A DNA stretch of 64,000 bases from Montifringilla adamsi (GCA_017590115.1 JAGGNK010013558.1:18952464-19016463), one strand, 5' to 3'; counted from the first letter of the stretch, positions 1-48,895 are shown. Notes: a model not told the origin generated them from the letters alone. A program made the numbers and translations.

Positions 1-1452
1 ATATTGTCACTTAATATGGTTTGTTAACCTCCCTGTGAAAAGTGCAGTGCTACAGCGCTGCATCTGCACAGCCCGAGCAAAATGCAAATTTTAACTTATT
101 TAATTGCCACTTTGTTATTCCTTTCAAAGAATTCCTGGTTTTCCAAGTGATATTTGTAACTTATTTTTTTTGCCCTAATTCTTAAAACCCAATTTTTTCA
201 GGGTAAGGAAATAAGCTGCATTCTGAGGCTGACTCTTAAATGGTTTGAAAATATTAGGCTGCATTTCTAGGGCCTTAAAATTGGGTGACAGAACAAAAGG
301 AAGCCTTGAGACTAAAGTTTAAATACTCTGAGCAAGCTTTTTTCTAATTACTGTAGCTTGATACTAGAGGAGTAAAAAAAGGAAAAAGATCAATATATTT
401 TACTTAGATGAGTTCTCCAAGAGCCTGGTACCACTGTGCTGACTGCAAAATGTAAGTTTGGTAAGAAATGACCAAAAATTAAACTGGTAATTTGAATTTC
501 TCTGTGTTTTCCCATGTTCTGTGTGCAATTGCCACAGCACCTTAGAATGCTGATCACTTGTAGTAATTGTCTTTGTAATTAGGCTGAAATATCCACTTTG
601 CTGTTTTCTACATGAAAGCACTGAAATACTGAGCAGATTTTAGCCAAATGAAGTTTCCCCTGAGTTTCTGATGATTTTCCATGTGCAGATATATGGAAAT
701 GTAAGGATCCTGTTCTTGGATCAGTCAAGTTTTTATGCCAAACACTGAAAATTGAGATTAATCCTGATGGATTAAACAATTAATATCCCTGGTGGTGACT
801 GCCAGTGGAGCTGTGGCTGTTTGCACAGACACCGCAATTCCTTTGGAATTCCACCAATTTGAAAATTACAGCCTTAAAAATTATAGTTACAGTGCTGCTG
901 TCATTTCCTGCAGTCTTTTTGAACGTGAGCAGGGAATCAGCTGGAATTGTGACCTGCAAAGAGATAATCCAGGCTCAGACAGGCTGTCACTCACCTTTCC
1001 TCTGCAACAAAGTGAGCAGGTAGCACTGAGACTTCTCCTTAATGAAGTGGCTTTGGTGCCTTTTATCTGTGTGAAGGACAAAATTACCAGGATTCTTGCT
1101 TAATGATGGTGTCATTTTTTTTTTTTCCTCCCCCAGTGTTTACAAAAAAAAAAATAAAAATTATCCAGCAACATGAAAGACTCCCAGCAAAATGGTGTGC
1201 ATGGTTAAATTAGAAAACTCTGTAGGGCTGTAACATTCAGGTGTGTATTTAAAATGACAGAAAAACATGAAGTTACATCAGTAATAAAAGTAAATTCTGA
1301 AAAATGCTGCAATGACTGCTGTGAGATTTCAAATAGGGGTTTTTTTTTTTCAGCTTTTTTGAACCCAGAAATCTGAATTTATTTTTTTTTTCCGAAATCT
1401 GTACCAGGGGTTTTCTGACTGCAGTTTGAGGGGGGCTTTCCTTGTTTTCCAG
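1..1452 (+). other. IQCH intron (5' end of window)
   Basis: AT-rich intronic sequence upstream of the first exon in the window. It contains short poly-T runs around 1118 and 1343-1352. No exon with good splice borders and no recognised repeat was seen. Confidence 0.7.
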
Positions 1453-33870
<32,418 letters not shown>

Positions 33871-34282
33871 TTAACAGAAAATGTTCAAGTGCCTCATTCC
33901 TTATGCTTCTGGAAATGCTTCCTCATCTGTAAGAACAGGTTTGGTTTTCCTTCTGAGCTGGTGTGTGAAGTAACATTAACTGAGACAGAAAATCTCTGTG
34001 GTTCCTGCCTGTGCCACTGGGAACATCCCACATTTCTTGTTGGAAAGGATCATCCTAATGCTCCTCATGTCCCTGTTGTCATTCCTGGAGTTCAGCATGT
34101 GGCTTAAAAATCTTATTGATGGGGTAGTGCTGCCTTTGTCACTGACTCAGGGCAGGAGCAGATCCACTGAAACGAACCCTGAGAGCCCAAATTCCCCTTC
34201 CAACAGGCTTGAAATAGCACTGAAAGGAAAGGAGTCCAGGGTTAGACCTGCCTGAGAGTCCAGAGGCCACCAGGGTGAGCAG

Positions 34283-34745
34283 AGGGATGGAGCAGCTCTG
34301 CTGGGAGGAAAGGGGTTGGACTCGATGATCTTGAAGGTTTCTTCCAGCCCAGCCATTCTGGGAAGGCTGGGAGAGCTGGGATTGTTCACCTGGACAGGAG
34401 AAGCTTTGGGGTGAGCTCGTTCTGGCCCTGAAGGGGCCACAGGAAAGATGGAGAGAGACCACTCAGAAGGACCTGGGCTGCCAGGACAAGGGGGAATGGC
34501 TTCAAACTGAAGGAGACTGGGGTTAGCTGAGATATTAGGAAGGAATCCTTCCCTGGCAGGGTGGGCAGGCCCTGGCACAGGGTGCCCAGAGCAGCTGTGG
34601 CTGCCTCTGGATCCCTGGAATTGTCCAAGGCCAGGCTGGACAGGGCTTGGAGCAGGCTGGGATGGTGGAAGGTGTGCCTGCCATGGCAGGGGTGGGATGG
34701 GATGAGATTTAAGGTCCCTTCCAACCCAAACTATCCCATGGTTCT
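34283..34745 (+). mobile_element. CR1 LINE 3' portion, with a nested short CR1 end
   Basis: It starts GGGATGGAGCAGCTCTGCTG, continues GGGATTGTTCACCTGGACAG, GGACAAGGGGGAATGGCTTC and GGCCAGGCTGGACAGGGCTT, and ends AAGGTCCCTTCCAACCCAAA. About 47 bp at 34314-34360 (GGTTGGACTCGATGATCTTG to CCATTCTGG) is a second CR1 3' tip set into the interior sequence. Confidence 0.87.
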
Positions 34746-35376
34746 TCTGCCTATAAATGCTTTAATTTAAACCCCACTTCATCAGCAATCCCAGCAACCC
34801 ACATTCCTCTGCAGAGCCATCTCTACTGTTGTGCTGCTTTTTCTATTGTCTAAAGACTTCTGAAGCAGTTCTTTTGTGGTAATTTTCAAATTATCAAAAA
34901 GAACAGTAATAGCACTCATTCATCAATAGAATCCTACTTGCACTGTGATTCCCAGAATTCCATGACTTTTGCAGGTCTGCCCATCTGTATTTTGGACAGT
35001 GGTGACCCTTTTGGTCACAACTTCTGTGCACTGTTATTAAAGGACAACATTATATTTGTAAGATCATCTTTATCAATCAGATCTTTAATATCCCAACAGA
35101 CAACACATTCCACATTTTACTGTGGAAGAGCAGATCTCTCTGCATGGAGGCTGTTATCCTAGGAATGGCAAGTATCCTTGGGATTACTTCCCAAAAAGCT
35201 CAGGCAAAACCAGTTTTAACACAAATACTAAACAAGACCAAGCAGTTGCACGAGATCAGCACCCAGTTTTTCTGACAGCAAATCTTTGATCCCTCAGCAT
35301 GAGACATTATTTTCTGTGTTTTTTTCCCTTTGATCACAGAATTAATTCATTTGCATAAATGCTGGTTACTGCTTCA

Positions 35377-35382
35377 AATAAA
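35377..35382 (+). terminator. Candidate IQCH polyadenylation signal
   Basis: AATAAA 1.5 kb after the IQCH stop codon. It is the first canonical hexamer noticed downstream; use is unproven. Confidence 0.3.
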
Positions 35383-36502
35383 AATCCACAGGAGTATTTT
35401 TAATTTCCGATTTTATTGCTGTTTCACATCATTGTGGTGTTGGGTTTGGATAGCCCAAAGCCCACAGAGAATTTGCCAAGGTGGAATTTAGCTGCACTTG
35501 AGCTGGTTTCCAAAGGGTTAAGGAAAAGGAAGCCTTGATCCAAGCCAGAACAACATAAGGTCTGAGAGGCTCATTAGTTCACTGGCACTTGATAGACTGC
35601 AGTGTCCTAGGAGGAAATGAAACCTACACTTCCTTCTGCCTTTGTTCTGCCCTGACAAAAGAAAACTGTACCTGTTTTTGCTGGAAACAAGTGACCTGAA
35701 AGTTCCCGTGGTGAGAGAGATTTCTCAGCGTGTGCAAAGTGTGAAATGTATTTTGAGAGGGGGAGAAAAAAAAGTTTTTAATTACTACTAACACTTCTGA
35801 GCCTTGAGCTGATGGAAGGATTGGAAACTGCTTTGCAGTCTCTCACATTCAGCTCGCGTGCTGCTGGTGCCAAAAATGTGGGTTTTTTTAGCAATGCTGC
35901 AGATTTAAAATGAAGTGATAATATTGTTAAAAAGTCAGGAATATAATTCTGTTCACACTACTGGATTATTTATTCCCACTCATGAAAAGAGTAACAGAGT
36001 TGTTGAACTGTAGATTAAATTTCAGAACGTGAGCTGGATGGGAAGAAAAACTGAACAAGTGTGAAGCAAAAGACTAAAGGTGGCCCAAGTGTGGCTTCTC
36101 ATCAGAAACTGCCCCAAAAGATGCCAGATTTGGGCAAAAACTGGAGCTGGCTCCTCAGCTGCAGGGAGTGGAGGAATGCTCATAGAAGCAGGTGAGGGTC
36201 AGCAGGTTTGGCAGCAACTGCAGAGGATGCAGACAATTAAAATAAAGGATTTGTGCTCCCCAGGAGTCAGAGCTGGAAATGGAGATGTTTGTTTAACTGG
36301 CAGCACTCGGTGGATTTAGTTTCAGCCAGAATTTAGTGTAGCACAGAGCAGGTCATTCTCCTGGAAGAGCTACCTGGAGCTGATGATACTGGAAACTGGG
36401 TATCCTGTTTTAGGTAGTTGGGTTTAAAGCCCTGGATAAAAGAAATAAAAAAAGCTTTTAGCCCACATTTCCACATTTAGAATGACATCTCTTGAGCACA
36501 GG

Positions 36503-36524
36503 AAAAAAAAAAAAAAAAAAAAAA
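36503..36524 (+). repeat. Poly-A tract (22 A)
   Basis: Homopolymer run with no recognisable retroposed sequence next to it. Confidence 0.9.
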
Positions 36525-37528
36525 GCAGTTTATCAACACAACCACTTCCAGATGTCTTCTGAAATGAAATGTTCACCCTCCCTCTTTCCTGGAAGATCTC
36601 CAGTACCTCAAGATCAGGAGAATTCACCACCTTCCCTCTAGATTAAGGTAACAAATCTCTGGATTTTTAAGGCTATCCTTAAAAATTCACATAAAATCCA
36701 TTTAACAACGGGATACTGTAGTTCAGAGGCAACCCCTGTTACACTGTAGAGATCCTCTGCATTTCATTTTAGATTCCAGATTTGTTATATTAATGAAGAA
36801 CAAAAGATTAAGAACTACAATCATTGACAACCTTCATTAATGTAATTAATGAAACACAACAGCATTGTATCACTTTTAAGATTCAATACTTTCTTTCAAC
36901 CCTTCAGCACAGTACCAGATTCCAACTTTTCTACCCTCAGCCGCTGTTACCACCACTAAAGAAAGATATTAAAGCTAAACTATATGCTCTATTAATTACA
37001 GGGAGGTGAACTTGAAGGGGAAATTTGTTGCTGGTGATGATTAATAATTACTTGTTGTACACACATGTAGTACAGTGAATAAACAGGGCATATTGTTGGG
37101 TAGTAATTGATTAATTAGCATGTTCATACTGGATAGCTCCATGGTCTAAGATTGCTGAGTTTGAGATATTGCTGGCAATTATTGAAAGAAAAAAAATCTG
37201 TTTCCATTTCTCAGTTTCCTGGACTTTCCCCCTCTCAAATAGAATGTTAAATGGTTCAAAACCTTAGCTTTTACTTAGAAAAATGGAATATAGGCTGTGA
37301 TTTTAAAATATTTCTTTGAAGGTTTTTCGGGAGGTCTGCCAGGTAAACCCAGTGCAGCTGGATACACTCCTGAGCACAGGTGAGCCCGGGTGGGGCTGCA
37401 GGTGCTCCCTCAGCACGTCGGGGTCAACAAAACCTTTCTAAAAACGCCATTGTCCATTTCTTGGTGATGCTCCCACTCCTCCTCGCTCCGTGCAGGGCTC
37501 AGGGTGGTCCATGCCCTCGGTGTGTCTG

Positions 37529-40640
<3,112 letters not shown>

Positions 40641-41052
40641 ACTGAATATCTGTCCTCTGGTGGGTTCTGTGCTGCAAATATCTGCTGCCTTTGACTAAAA
40701 ACAACTAAAAAATTTGGTTTTTACACTGTGTTCTCATACTCCATGTGCTGTTTCAGGAAGCTGCCTGGACTTTTTGGTCATGAGAGATTTATTTTTGCAG
40801 AGGTGTGAAGCTGAAGAATTAGAATTTCTGAGGGTATGTCTGAAAGTCAGGGACTGGTGCTGCTGGACAAGCTTGTGATCATTTAAAGAGATGCATTTAT
40901 CAACTTAGAGAACTGAATTGTAGCCTGTGGGCAAGGAAACTGTGAATGCACTGACATTTTCAGAATGTCCCTGAAAAGATAAAGCTGCTCAGGTGTAGGT
41001 CCTGTCTAGGTATTTCATATTCAGTTAATTGTCACAGGTGTAACTGTGTCTG

Positions 41053-41058
41053 AATAAA
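41053..41058 (+). terminator. C15orf61 polyadenylation signal, proximal
   Basis: AATAAA in TCTGAATAAACCCG, 413 bp after the stop. Confidence 0.55.
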
Positions 41059-41167
41059 CCCGTGGCACTGAGTGGTCTCCATCACCTGGAAGAGCCTTTG
41101 GGGGAAAAAAACTCCACCTTAAAACAAATACAAAATGGTTGTATTACATTTCTTGAAATTATATTTA

Positions 41168-41173
41168 AATAAA
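41168..41173 (+). terminator. C15orf61 polyadenylation signal, distal
   Basis: AATAAA in TTTAAATAAAATGTCC, followed by TTTGATGCTTGTATCTTTTG, a GT/T-rich stretch suited as downstream element. Confidence 0.55.
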
Positions 41174-41472
41174 ATGTCCAAAATATATTTGATGCTTGTA
41201 TCTTTTGCATTTCTTGAGCTCCAGATGTGTATTGTTATTTTTCTTTTGATTGCTTTATAGGTTAGTACAAAATCTAAGTGATGTAGAGGATTTAGCCCCT
41301 TGTCTTAATTCATAAATTGCCAGTATTTTTAATTAATGGAGAGAATGAGAAGAATACTACAATAATATCTCAAATTTTGGATGCAAAATAACTGATTTCT
41401 CCATTTGTAACCACGCACAGCTCTAGACACAAACAACGACAAAATGACTTCATATCAGTTGAAAACCTGGAC

Positions 41473-41492
41473 AAAAAAAAAAAAAAAAAAAA
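41473..41492 (+). repeat. Poly-A tract (20 A)
   Basis: Homopolymer run in intergenic DNA. Confidence 0.9.
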
Positions 41493-42196
41493 GCTTTTGG
41501 GGAACTGTTTGGGTAGTGGAAATCTGGAATTAATGGAAGCAGGAAGACCTGTGCAGGATCTATTGCTGGTGCTGGGATTTAGTGCCAGCAATTAATGCTG
41601 TCGGTTCCAAATCCCACAGCTGGTGATGGAAGTTGGTCATTCCAGTTCTCATGAGTCACAAAAGAAATGTAAAATGGGTAGGGGCTGGTTTGAAGGGTAA
41701 TCACTTTTCCTTGATAAATGATTATCAAGCTATGACTACAGTATAATGTCATTTAAATACTTTTTAACTTCATTCCAGATAACAGAAGTGTTTCCCACTT
41801 AATGAAGCAACACATGTGGCTTTTCTAAAAGCAGCACTAAACACTTTAATCAGAGAAGTGCTTGCACTGTTAAATTTTGGAGAATATTCTTGCCACGAGT
41901 TAAATGCCTCAAAGAAGCAGAGATGGCATTACAAGAACCCTCGTTAATAAGAAAAATTGCAGTTAGCATTTTCCTTGAGCTGATTTTCACTGCAGCCCAT
42001 AAGTTTAAAGTCAAATACTGCTCATTCACTGCCACACAGCTCATCAATACCTGGCTGTAAAGGTTTAGGCTCAACACAAGGTTGATAAAATGGTTTTTAA
42101 TTACCAGACCATAAATACAGCTCTTCATTGGAGCTGCAGCTCCTCTCCCTGCAGCTCGTTTGATTTCTGATAATGGGCACTGCTGACTTTGCTTAC

Positions 42197-42350
42197 CTGT
42201 TTTCCAATAACTGCAGCAGCACCCCCTGGCCCTGCAGTGATGGGCAGGGCTCCTTGGAGAACATCCCTGACAAACTGCCCTATTGATTGCTGCAATTCCG
42301 TGCTGCTTGCAGCATTAAATAGAGCCCTGATCTCTTGTTCAATGATCTCA
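42197..42350 (-). other. Unexplained exon-like ORF, minus strand
   Basis: 154 bp bounded on the minus strand by an acceptor-like TTGTTACACAG and a strong donor CAG/GTAAGC. The open frame gives 51 residues (EIIEQEIRALFNAASSTELQ, QSIGQFVRDVLQGALPITAG, then PGGAAAVIGKQ) with helix-like spacing. I do not recognise the family and found no partner exon nearby. It may be an exon of an unknown gene, a relic or chance. Confidence 0.3.
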
Positions 42351-43129
42351 CTGTGTAACAATTAAGCAAATGTAATATTTTCTTGTATTACATGAAAATC
42401 AATGGACCTCTTGCTCTTAGGAAGTTGATGGTGCTAAAGGATGAACTGGGGGATGTCTGAGGGCAGAGTGCAAATATGGGATGGCTCATTCCTTTCATGA
42501 AGGCTGGAATCGGAGCTCTTGCACTTCTTCAGAGGGACAGTGAGCTCTTTGTAAGGGGTAACATGAGTTATTAAATCATGATGAAATCATTTTCATGTGT
42601 GACTATAAACCCAACAGCTTGTTTTCAAAGGTACAACGTTTCTTCTGACTTCCACTCTTGCTTTGCTATAAATACCAACTTCTTAGTCTCTATTATTTAT
42701 CACTCAGGTTTTGGCCTGAATGCAAGATATTGAAGGCCAGAAAGATTTGTACCACCCTGTCTCAAAAAATTCTGCAGCACTCAGGGATAGTTGACCCACA
42801 AGATGACCCTTTTGTCTCCTGACAGATTTGATTTGCTCTGCCTCCCATTCAAAACAAAGTTTAGTTCCCCCTGCAAGCCTCGCCTTAATTATCTCTTTGC
42901 TGATGTTTAAATGAGGGAGAGATGACGTCCCAGAGCTTTGTTTCACCTCCCTTAACTACTCCAGAGAAAGGAGACCCCGAGGATCAGGTGGCTGCTCCTT
43001 GTAGCACCTTTTTAAATAATAATGGTCCTTGTGGGCACCTGAAGCTGGAGGAGCTGCTGGTGTCACCCCTGGGCCGGGTCAGCGGGCTCGGGTGTCCCAG
43101 TTAAACTCTGCTGCTGTCAGTTAATGGGA

Positions 43130-43430
43130 AATGCAGCTGCTTTGCTGAAAGATCAATGTCCAATAAAGGCTGCACAATCAAATCTTGTTGCAATGATTGA
43201 GGTGCTTAATTGCCTTTCAAAGATAAGGTGGTAATCAACACACGTTCAGCTGATCTTTTTTACCGCTTCAATTACACTCTAATGGCAGAGCCAAGGCAGG
43301 ATCTTTAACTACTTATACTTATTAAATCTTACGTGGCTTCTGAAAAATTACTTAAGCCACTCAATCGATAAAGCCCAGCTCTTAATTACTATATTTCACT
43401 TTTAGGCCTTTTTGTATGCTTGATAAATGT
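43130..43430. other. Possible conserved noncoding element
   Basis: Repeat-free, with clustered motifs: CAATAAAGG, TTGCAATGATTGAGG, GCTTAATTGCC, CAAAGATAAGG (TCF/GATA-like) and CTTAATTACT. Looks like a developmental enhancer by composition only. Confidence 0.35.
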
Positions 43431-45689
43431 TTCACCTGAGACTCCGTGGTGCTAATGAGTTACCCCAAGAAATGCCCTTTGCTGCTGCTGTCTCCAAATT
43501 GTGCTTAAACATTGGTGGGTTTGTCTGTTTTCCTGAAGTTTTGGGGCTGCTGATGCAGACGTGGTCCAGGCAGTTCATTTTATTTAAATATTTTTAGATT
43601 TCATATCACTCGTTTTATCACCCGTTGATGAACTATGTGCAGGTGTACCCAGTTCAACACAAAGTTCTTAACTTTTTTCCCCATTCTAAATTAATTCTGG
43701 ATTTAAAGATTGGATTAGAACTCCTAAATATTTATGATTAGTACTCTCATATTGTCTGAAAAATCAGTTTTTTTGCACTTTTCCTGCTCCCCTCTCTTTC
43801 CCTGGAGCAATATCCAGAGCTTTTCTCCTGCTGACCTTCCATTGACTTGGGCAGAATTTAAATCTGTCCTCACCTTACCTTGTGTGTTGACCTAAATCTC
43901 CTCACAAACCATAATTATAGATCTCCCTGATGTATGTTATTATTATTGAAGGAAATTTAGGTATTTTTTAATAGTTGAATGCCCTTAGGCCTCTGGTGTA
44001 GAGCAACTTTTCCTGAAACAAAGGGGATTTTGCTTCATGTATTATTTACTGTGGCCATTTAATTTATATTGGCTTTTGCTGTAACCCCTTAATCATGTTC
44101 ACTACAGAAAAGTGAGTTAATAATTCTGAGAGTTGTCTTGATTCCTTTCCCTATTTCTGGAAATAGAAGTCATGATATAAATTTTGGGCTGTATTTTTCA
44201 GTTTAAATACACCTAAGAACAAGTGGCAACTTCAGCACTGCAGCCAGGGAATATAGAATAAAAATTGTCACTAATATATTGAAGTTTGCTTGAAAGATTT
44301 ATTTCTAGAAAAGAGTAAGATGTTGCTTTTGCATTTAAGTCCTAAAAAGTCGAATACAAACAACTTAGAGTGATTTTGAAAGTAATTGCATCACTTTAAA
44401 CACAGTTTATGAGCCCTGTTGTAGTTCATTATAAAACCAATTTATTTCTTGCAGTGATATTAATAATCCTAATAGAATTAAAAGTGGAAAACATGATTAA
44501 AAGCAATCCTTCAGACAAAAACTCTGATCAAGGCAACTTTCAAGTTTAAAATGTAAATCTCAGATTAGAACACTGATTTTTGAACGAGATTACAAAGTCA
44601 AACCTGTTTTTTTCCCTTAAAAGAAGAAATGCCATTAGATATGATTGTTACATGCTCAGTGATTCATGGGCCTGCTTATGTACTTTGTGAGATGTGAATT
44701 ATTTAGGAAGAAAAATCACAATAATTTTGTTGTTACTCAAGAATTTATAGGTTGACAGAGAAACAATTATGCAGCCCCTGGAGCTGGTCTGAAGGGGTAC
44801 AGGAGCATCATTAACCACACCCAGCCCAACTGCTGGAGTTACCTTCTCACTGTGCATCACAGAATCTGCTTGTTTTCAAAAGTTATTAACCATTTAAAGC
44901 AAAAACGAAACATTTGCTAATTTAACCTAAATCAAGTTCACTGTTGTTATGTTTCGGTCTGAGTCGGGTTTACTGTGAAAAAAGAGCTTTAAAAGATCTG
45001 TTTGAGGCCAGTGAGTTTCCCTGTGAACTGAAAATAAGGTGAATTTATTTCCTGCTATTTGGGTCCCAAAGAGTCCTTTCTTACTCCAGAGAAATGCAGA
45101 GTGCCTGGGAGGGCCAGTGGGACTCGGGTGGAAGTTTTAATGCCATTTTTAAGGAATCTGAATTTATCCATGGTGCACTTGGTGAGTCTTTCCAGGAGAT
45201 GCCTTTCAGGGAAGAATATCTTTAGAAAGCCTGGACACTGCTGACCTATTTTTCACCAGCCTGAGGGAATTCAGTTTGCTGCACTCACAGGCAATTGAAA
45301 GGGGGAAAAAAATGTGAATTTCACCATGGTGTGTTATTTATCAACATAGAAAGTCAGATATGAATATCTTTCCAAAAAGACAGGAAAATGTGTGCTCCTA
45401 AAACAACCATCAGGTGCCATTTTCTCTAGGAAACTGAGAATTTGTCCTTTATTTATAATTGCAGCCTAGAAACTGGTGCAGGGAGGAAGCAGGGATGATA
45501 AATTGACTTTGGTGAACCAAGGGCTGGCACAGAGATCCTGACTGCTCCAGGTGTGTTTTATACTCAGTGTCTGAATTACAGGTAAGGTGGCACAGCACTG
45601 CTAACAGCAGATTTCCAAAATATTTTCAGAGTTAAATGGGAATTATTTAGCCTGTTACTTAATAAATACACATTATTCCTAGGTCATTA

Positions 45690-45878
45690 TTTACATATTA
45701 TTTATATTATATATTATTTTATTATAATAGTATATATTTTATTAAATCATTCTAATATTACACTATTATTTATATATAATATATTATTTTAATTAGAGCA
45801 TATATTTTATTACAATATTATGATATTATATATTATATAATATTTTTATATATGTATATTGTGTATATATATATATAC

Positions 45879-45911
<33 letters not shown>

Positions 45912-45915
45912 AAAT
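45690..45915. repeat. AT-rich microsatellite
   Basis: Long run of TATTAT and then (TA)n with interspersed CATATA, about 225 bp. Confidence 0.9.
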
Positions 45916-47777
45916 TACATTATTCCTAAGACATAGCTGGAAAAATTCTAGTAATAATGAGATTATTGGAGATGCTGAGTAGGATCCAGAATGAAATCAG
46001 CATTTTCTGTCTCTATCCTTCTGTGCCTCCTTTTATCCAAGGCAATGAGTGCAGGACTGGAGGAATTGGGAATCCTAATCTCGGGTTTAGTTCACTGCTG
46101 GGCATTTTCACCCATCCCACTCCTGAGAACGAGCTCCCACCTCCCTCCTCAGGCCAGGAAAAGCTGAACCCACGTCCTGCTACAGCAATATTCAAGAGCA
46201 GGGCCAGGGGAAGCAGCTCTTGCTTTCCTCCCTGTTCTTTTTACACAGTTCTGCTGGAGGGACCCAAAACTCCATTACAGGGTATTTGTGACAGAGCAAA
46301 AATAGAAAATTTCTTGTGCCGGGCAACTTCCTTCGCAGTGGGAATTAACCAAGTGATAACTTCTTTCCTTACTTTTGGACCAAATTATCCTGCTAAGCAA
46401 ACCCCTGGCAAACAGCATTTTTCCATCCTCACGGAGACTCCTGCGAGATTCTAATGATTTGCCTCCCCTCCTGTGTCAGCATCCTGGAAATAAATATTTA
46501 TTTCCTGCCGTGGCCGGCTCGGGATGCTCCCGGTGCTCTCCAGCGGCGCTGCAAAGCAGCAGAGAGCAGCAGCACACTGCAAGTGGCAGCTGCTGGCAGC
46601 CACCAAGGGAGCCTGTTCCCCCCTCACCAACAAAATCCTCAATTTACAGGAGTTTTGGGCTTCACCATCCTGTAATTAAAGCAGTGACACCTCGTTCCTT
46701 TGCGGATTTTGGGTGGCGTTCGCTTGCGGGTGAACGATGATTTTGGAGATGTTGTTATAAATGTTGTGTTGTCTGCATTTAGTGGGGAAAATCAGGCTTT
46801 TAATTATTTAAATTATTTTTAACGGGGATTCTGGAATCCTTGTACTGGGAACTTGAACTTGGAGATCCTTGGGCTACTCAAATGCAGAACTTCAAGAATA
46901 TTTTGTATTAAAAAATTGTGGATTGTGTTCTTGCAACACCAATTTTTCCCCAACATTAAGGAAAAATACAAAAATAAATATTGGTGACATCTCATAGCAA
47001 AACTTCTGCAGGATGATAAAATAAACATCAATGATTTGTTTCAAATGGCATATTTCAAATGAAAATTTCTGATTAAACTTGGGTTTTAAAGAAGTCTGTG
47101 GCAAAACCAAACCTGTATCAATAAATATGTGCTCAATATGCTGTACTTCTTAAGATATAAAAACCCTTCAAGTTTGATTACACAAATCAGAATGGGGGAT
47201 TAAGGTTGTGATTAGCCCTGGAAAATCGACGTAATATTTATGCAAATTTGGCAAATTGAGTTGGTTTTCCCCATAGTCTCATAAATGAAGAAGACATTTT
47301 AGAAAAACTGCAGGTCTATAGAAATTCCATCATTTTGCTTCCTATTCTTTAAAATTTAATAGAAAATGACTCTGATTGAAATGGAGCTGAGTGAGAGGTA
47401 CATAGGGACTGCAGGTAAAAGGTTCATTTGAGCAGAAAGATGTCTGTGTGGGCACCACCAGTCCCTTAGATCCTTAGGAGCTGGGGCTCCATTAATTTTT
47501 AGTATAGGAACTAAATTATAAAGTTATTGAACAGAGAGAGAATTTATCTCTGTTAATGGCCATTGAATTTTTTTTTTTCTTCCTAAAGCTCAAACAAAGT
47601 AGAATCCAAATATGAAGAAGCTTGAAGACGTTTCAGGAATTAAATATACCTCCCATTCCCCCCCTCTAAATTGATAAAATAACTCAAATAGTCCAGTTTG
47701 TCAGAGATGATAATGTGAGAGAGTGTGATAAAATGCATGGATCAATAGCCCACAATTGAGATTAATGCTGTTCTCTT

Positions 47778-47800
47778 AAAAAAAAAAAAAAAAAAAAAAA
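47778..47800 (+). repeat. Poly-A tract (23 A)
   Basis: Homopolymer run upstream of the MAP2K5 promoter region. Confidence 0.9.
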
Positions 47801-48149
47801 GAAGTGGATTGTTTTATGCTGCAGAGCTGTGCGGAGCAGAGAGCTCTCCCTGTGACTTGTGGCAGTGAAAGGCTTGTTTTAAAAGCTGAATTTGGCGTTT
47901 TGTGATGGCAGAGCTGTCAAAACACTGTTGCTGAGGTGGACAGGGATTTTCTCTCGTCAGGAAAATGGATCGTGGTTTGGACTGGGCTGATTTCAGCTGC
48001 ATCCCTGCTATGGAGGGAACTCAGAGATGGCAGAATTGTACCTGGACATCAACTCCGGAGAGCTGGGACGTGGGGGATCCGTGAGGTGTGTGACAGTGCT
48101 GGCAACTGCCCCGAGCCCTTCCCTCACCTGCTGCTGCAGCTGGTGGGCT

Positions 48150-48475
48150 GTCCCAGAGCCCATCCAGTGCCCATTCCTGGTGCCCATTCCCAGTGCCCAT
48201 CCCAGAGCCCATCCAGTGTCCATTCCTGGTGCCCATTCCCAGAGCCCATCCAGTGTCCATTCCTGGTGCCCATTCCCAGTGCCCATCCCAGAACCTGTTC
48301 TCAGTTCCCGTTCCCAGTGCCCATTCCCAGTTCCCAGTGCTCCCAGCACTCATTTCCGTACCCATTCCCCTTCCCATTCCCAGTGCCCATTCTCAGTGCC
48401 CGTTCCCAGTATCCATCCCAGTGCCCATTCCCAGCACCCATTCCCCTACCCATCCCTAGTGCCCATTCCCAGTTT
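48150..48475 (+). repeat. Minisatellite of CCCATTCCCAGTG-type units
   Basis: About 325 bp of imperfect 12-18-bp units (GTGCCCATTCCCAGTGCCCA, with CCATCCAGTGTCC variants), 600-900 bp upstream of the MAP2K5 start. Long ORFs in several frames here are products of the repeat. Confidence 0.9.
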
Positions 48476-48895
48476 GCTCTGCAGGGACACCGAGGCAGGG
48501 ATGGGCAGAGCCGGGCACCCCCGAGCCCCAGCCCCAGCCAGCACCGCAATTCCCTGCCCGTGTCCCCCAGTGCCACATTCGGACATCCCTGGGCACTTCC
48601 AGGGGCAGTGACTGCCCCAGCTCCCCGGGCAGGTTATGGCAGCGCTCTGTTTGTGTTTGTATTTGTGTTTGTGTTTGTGTTGTGCTGGGACAGCCCGGCC
48701 GGAGCATCCCCAGCCCGTCCCTCCGAACCCCCGGCAGCACCGGGGACTCTGCCCCGCTTCCAGCGGGAATCCCGGCCCGGCTGGATTCGCCTTTAGCTGC
48801 GCATTTCCCGTCAAAACACAAGGCACAGAAAGAGGAAAGCAATTAACCGCGGGGCCGGGCCCGCCTCCTCCCGCCCACGGCGCCGCCTCCCCTTC

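Noticed and set aside
47936..48796. ORFs of 90-290 codons upstream of MAP2K5
   Set aside because: Translated minisatellite (repeating PIPSAH-type words) open in several frames on both strands.
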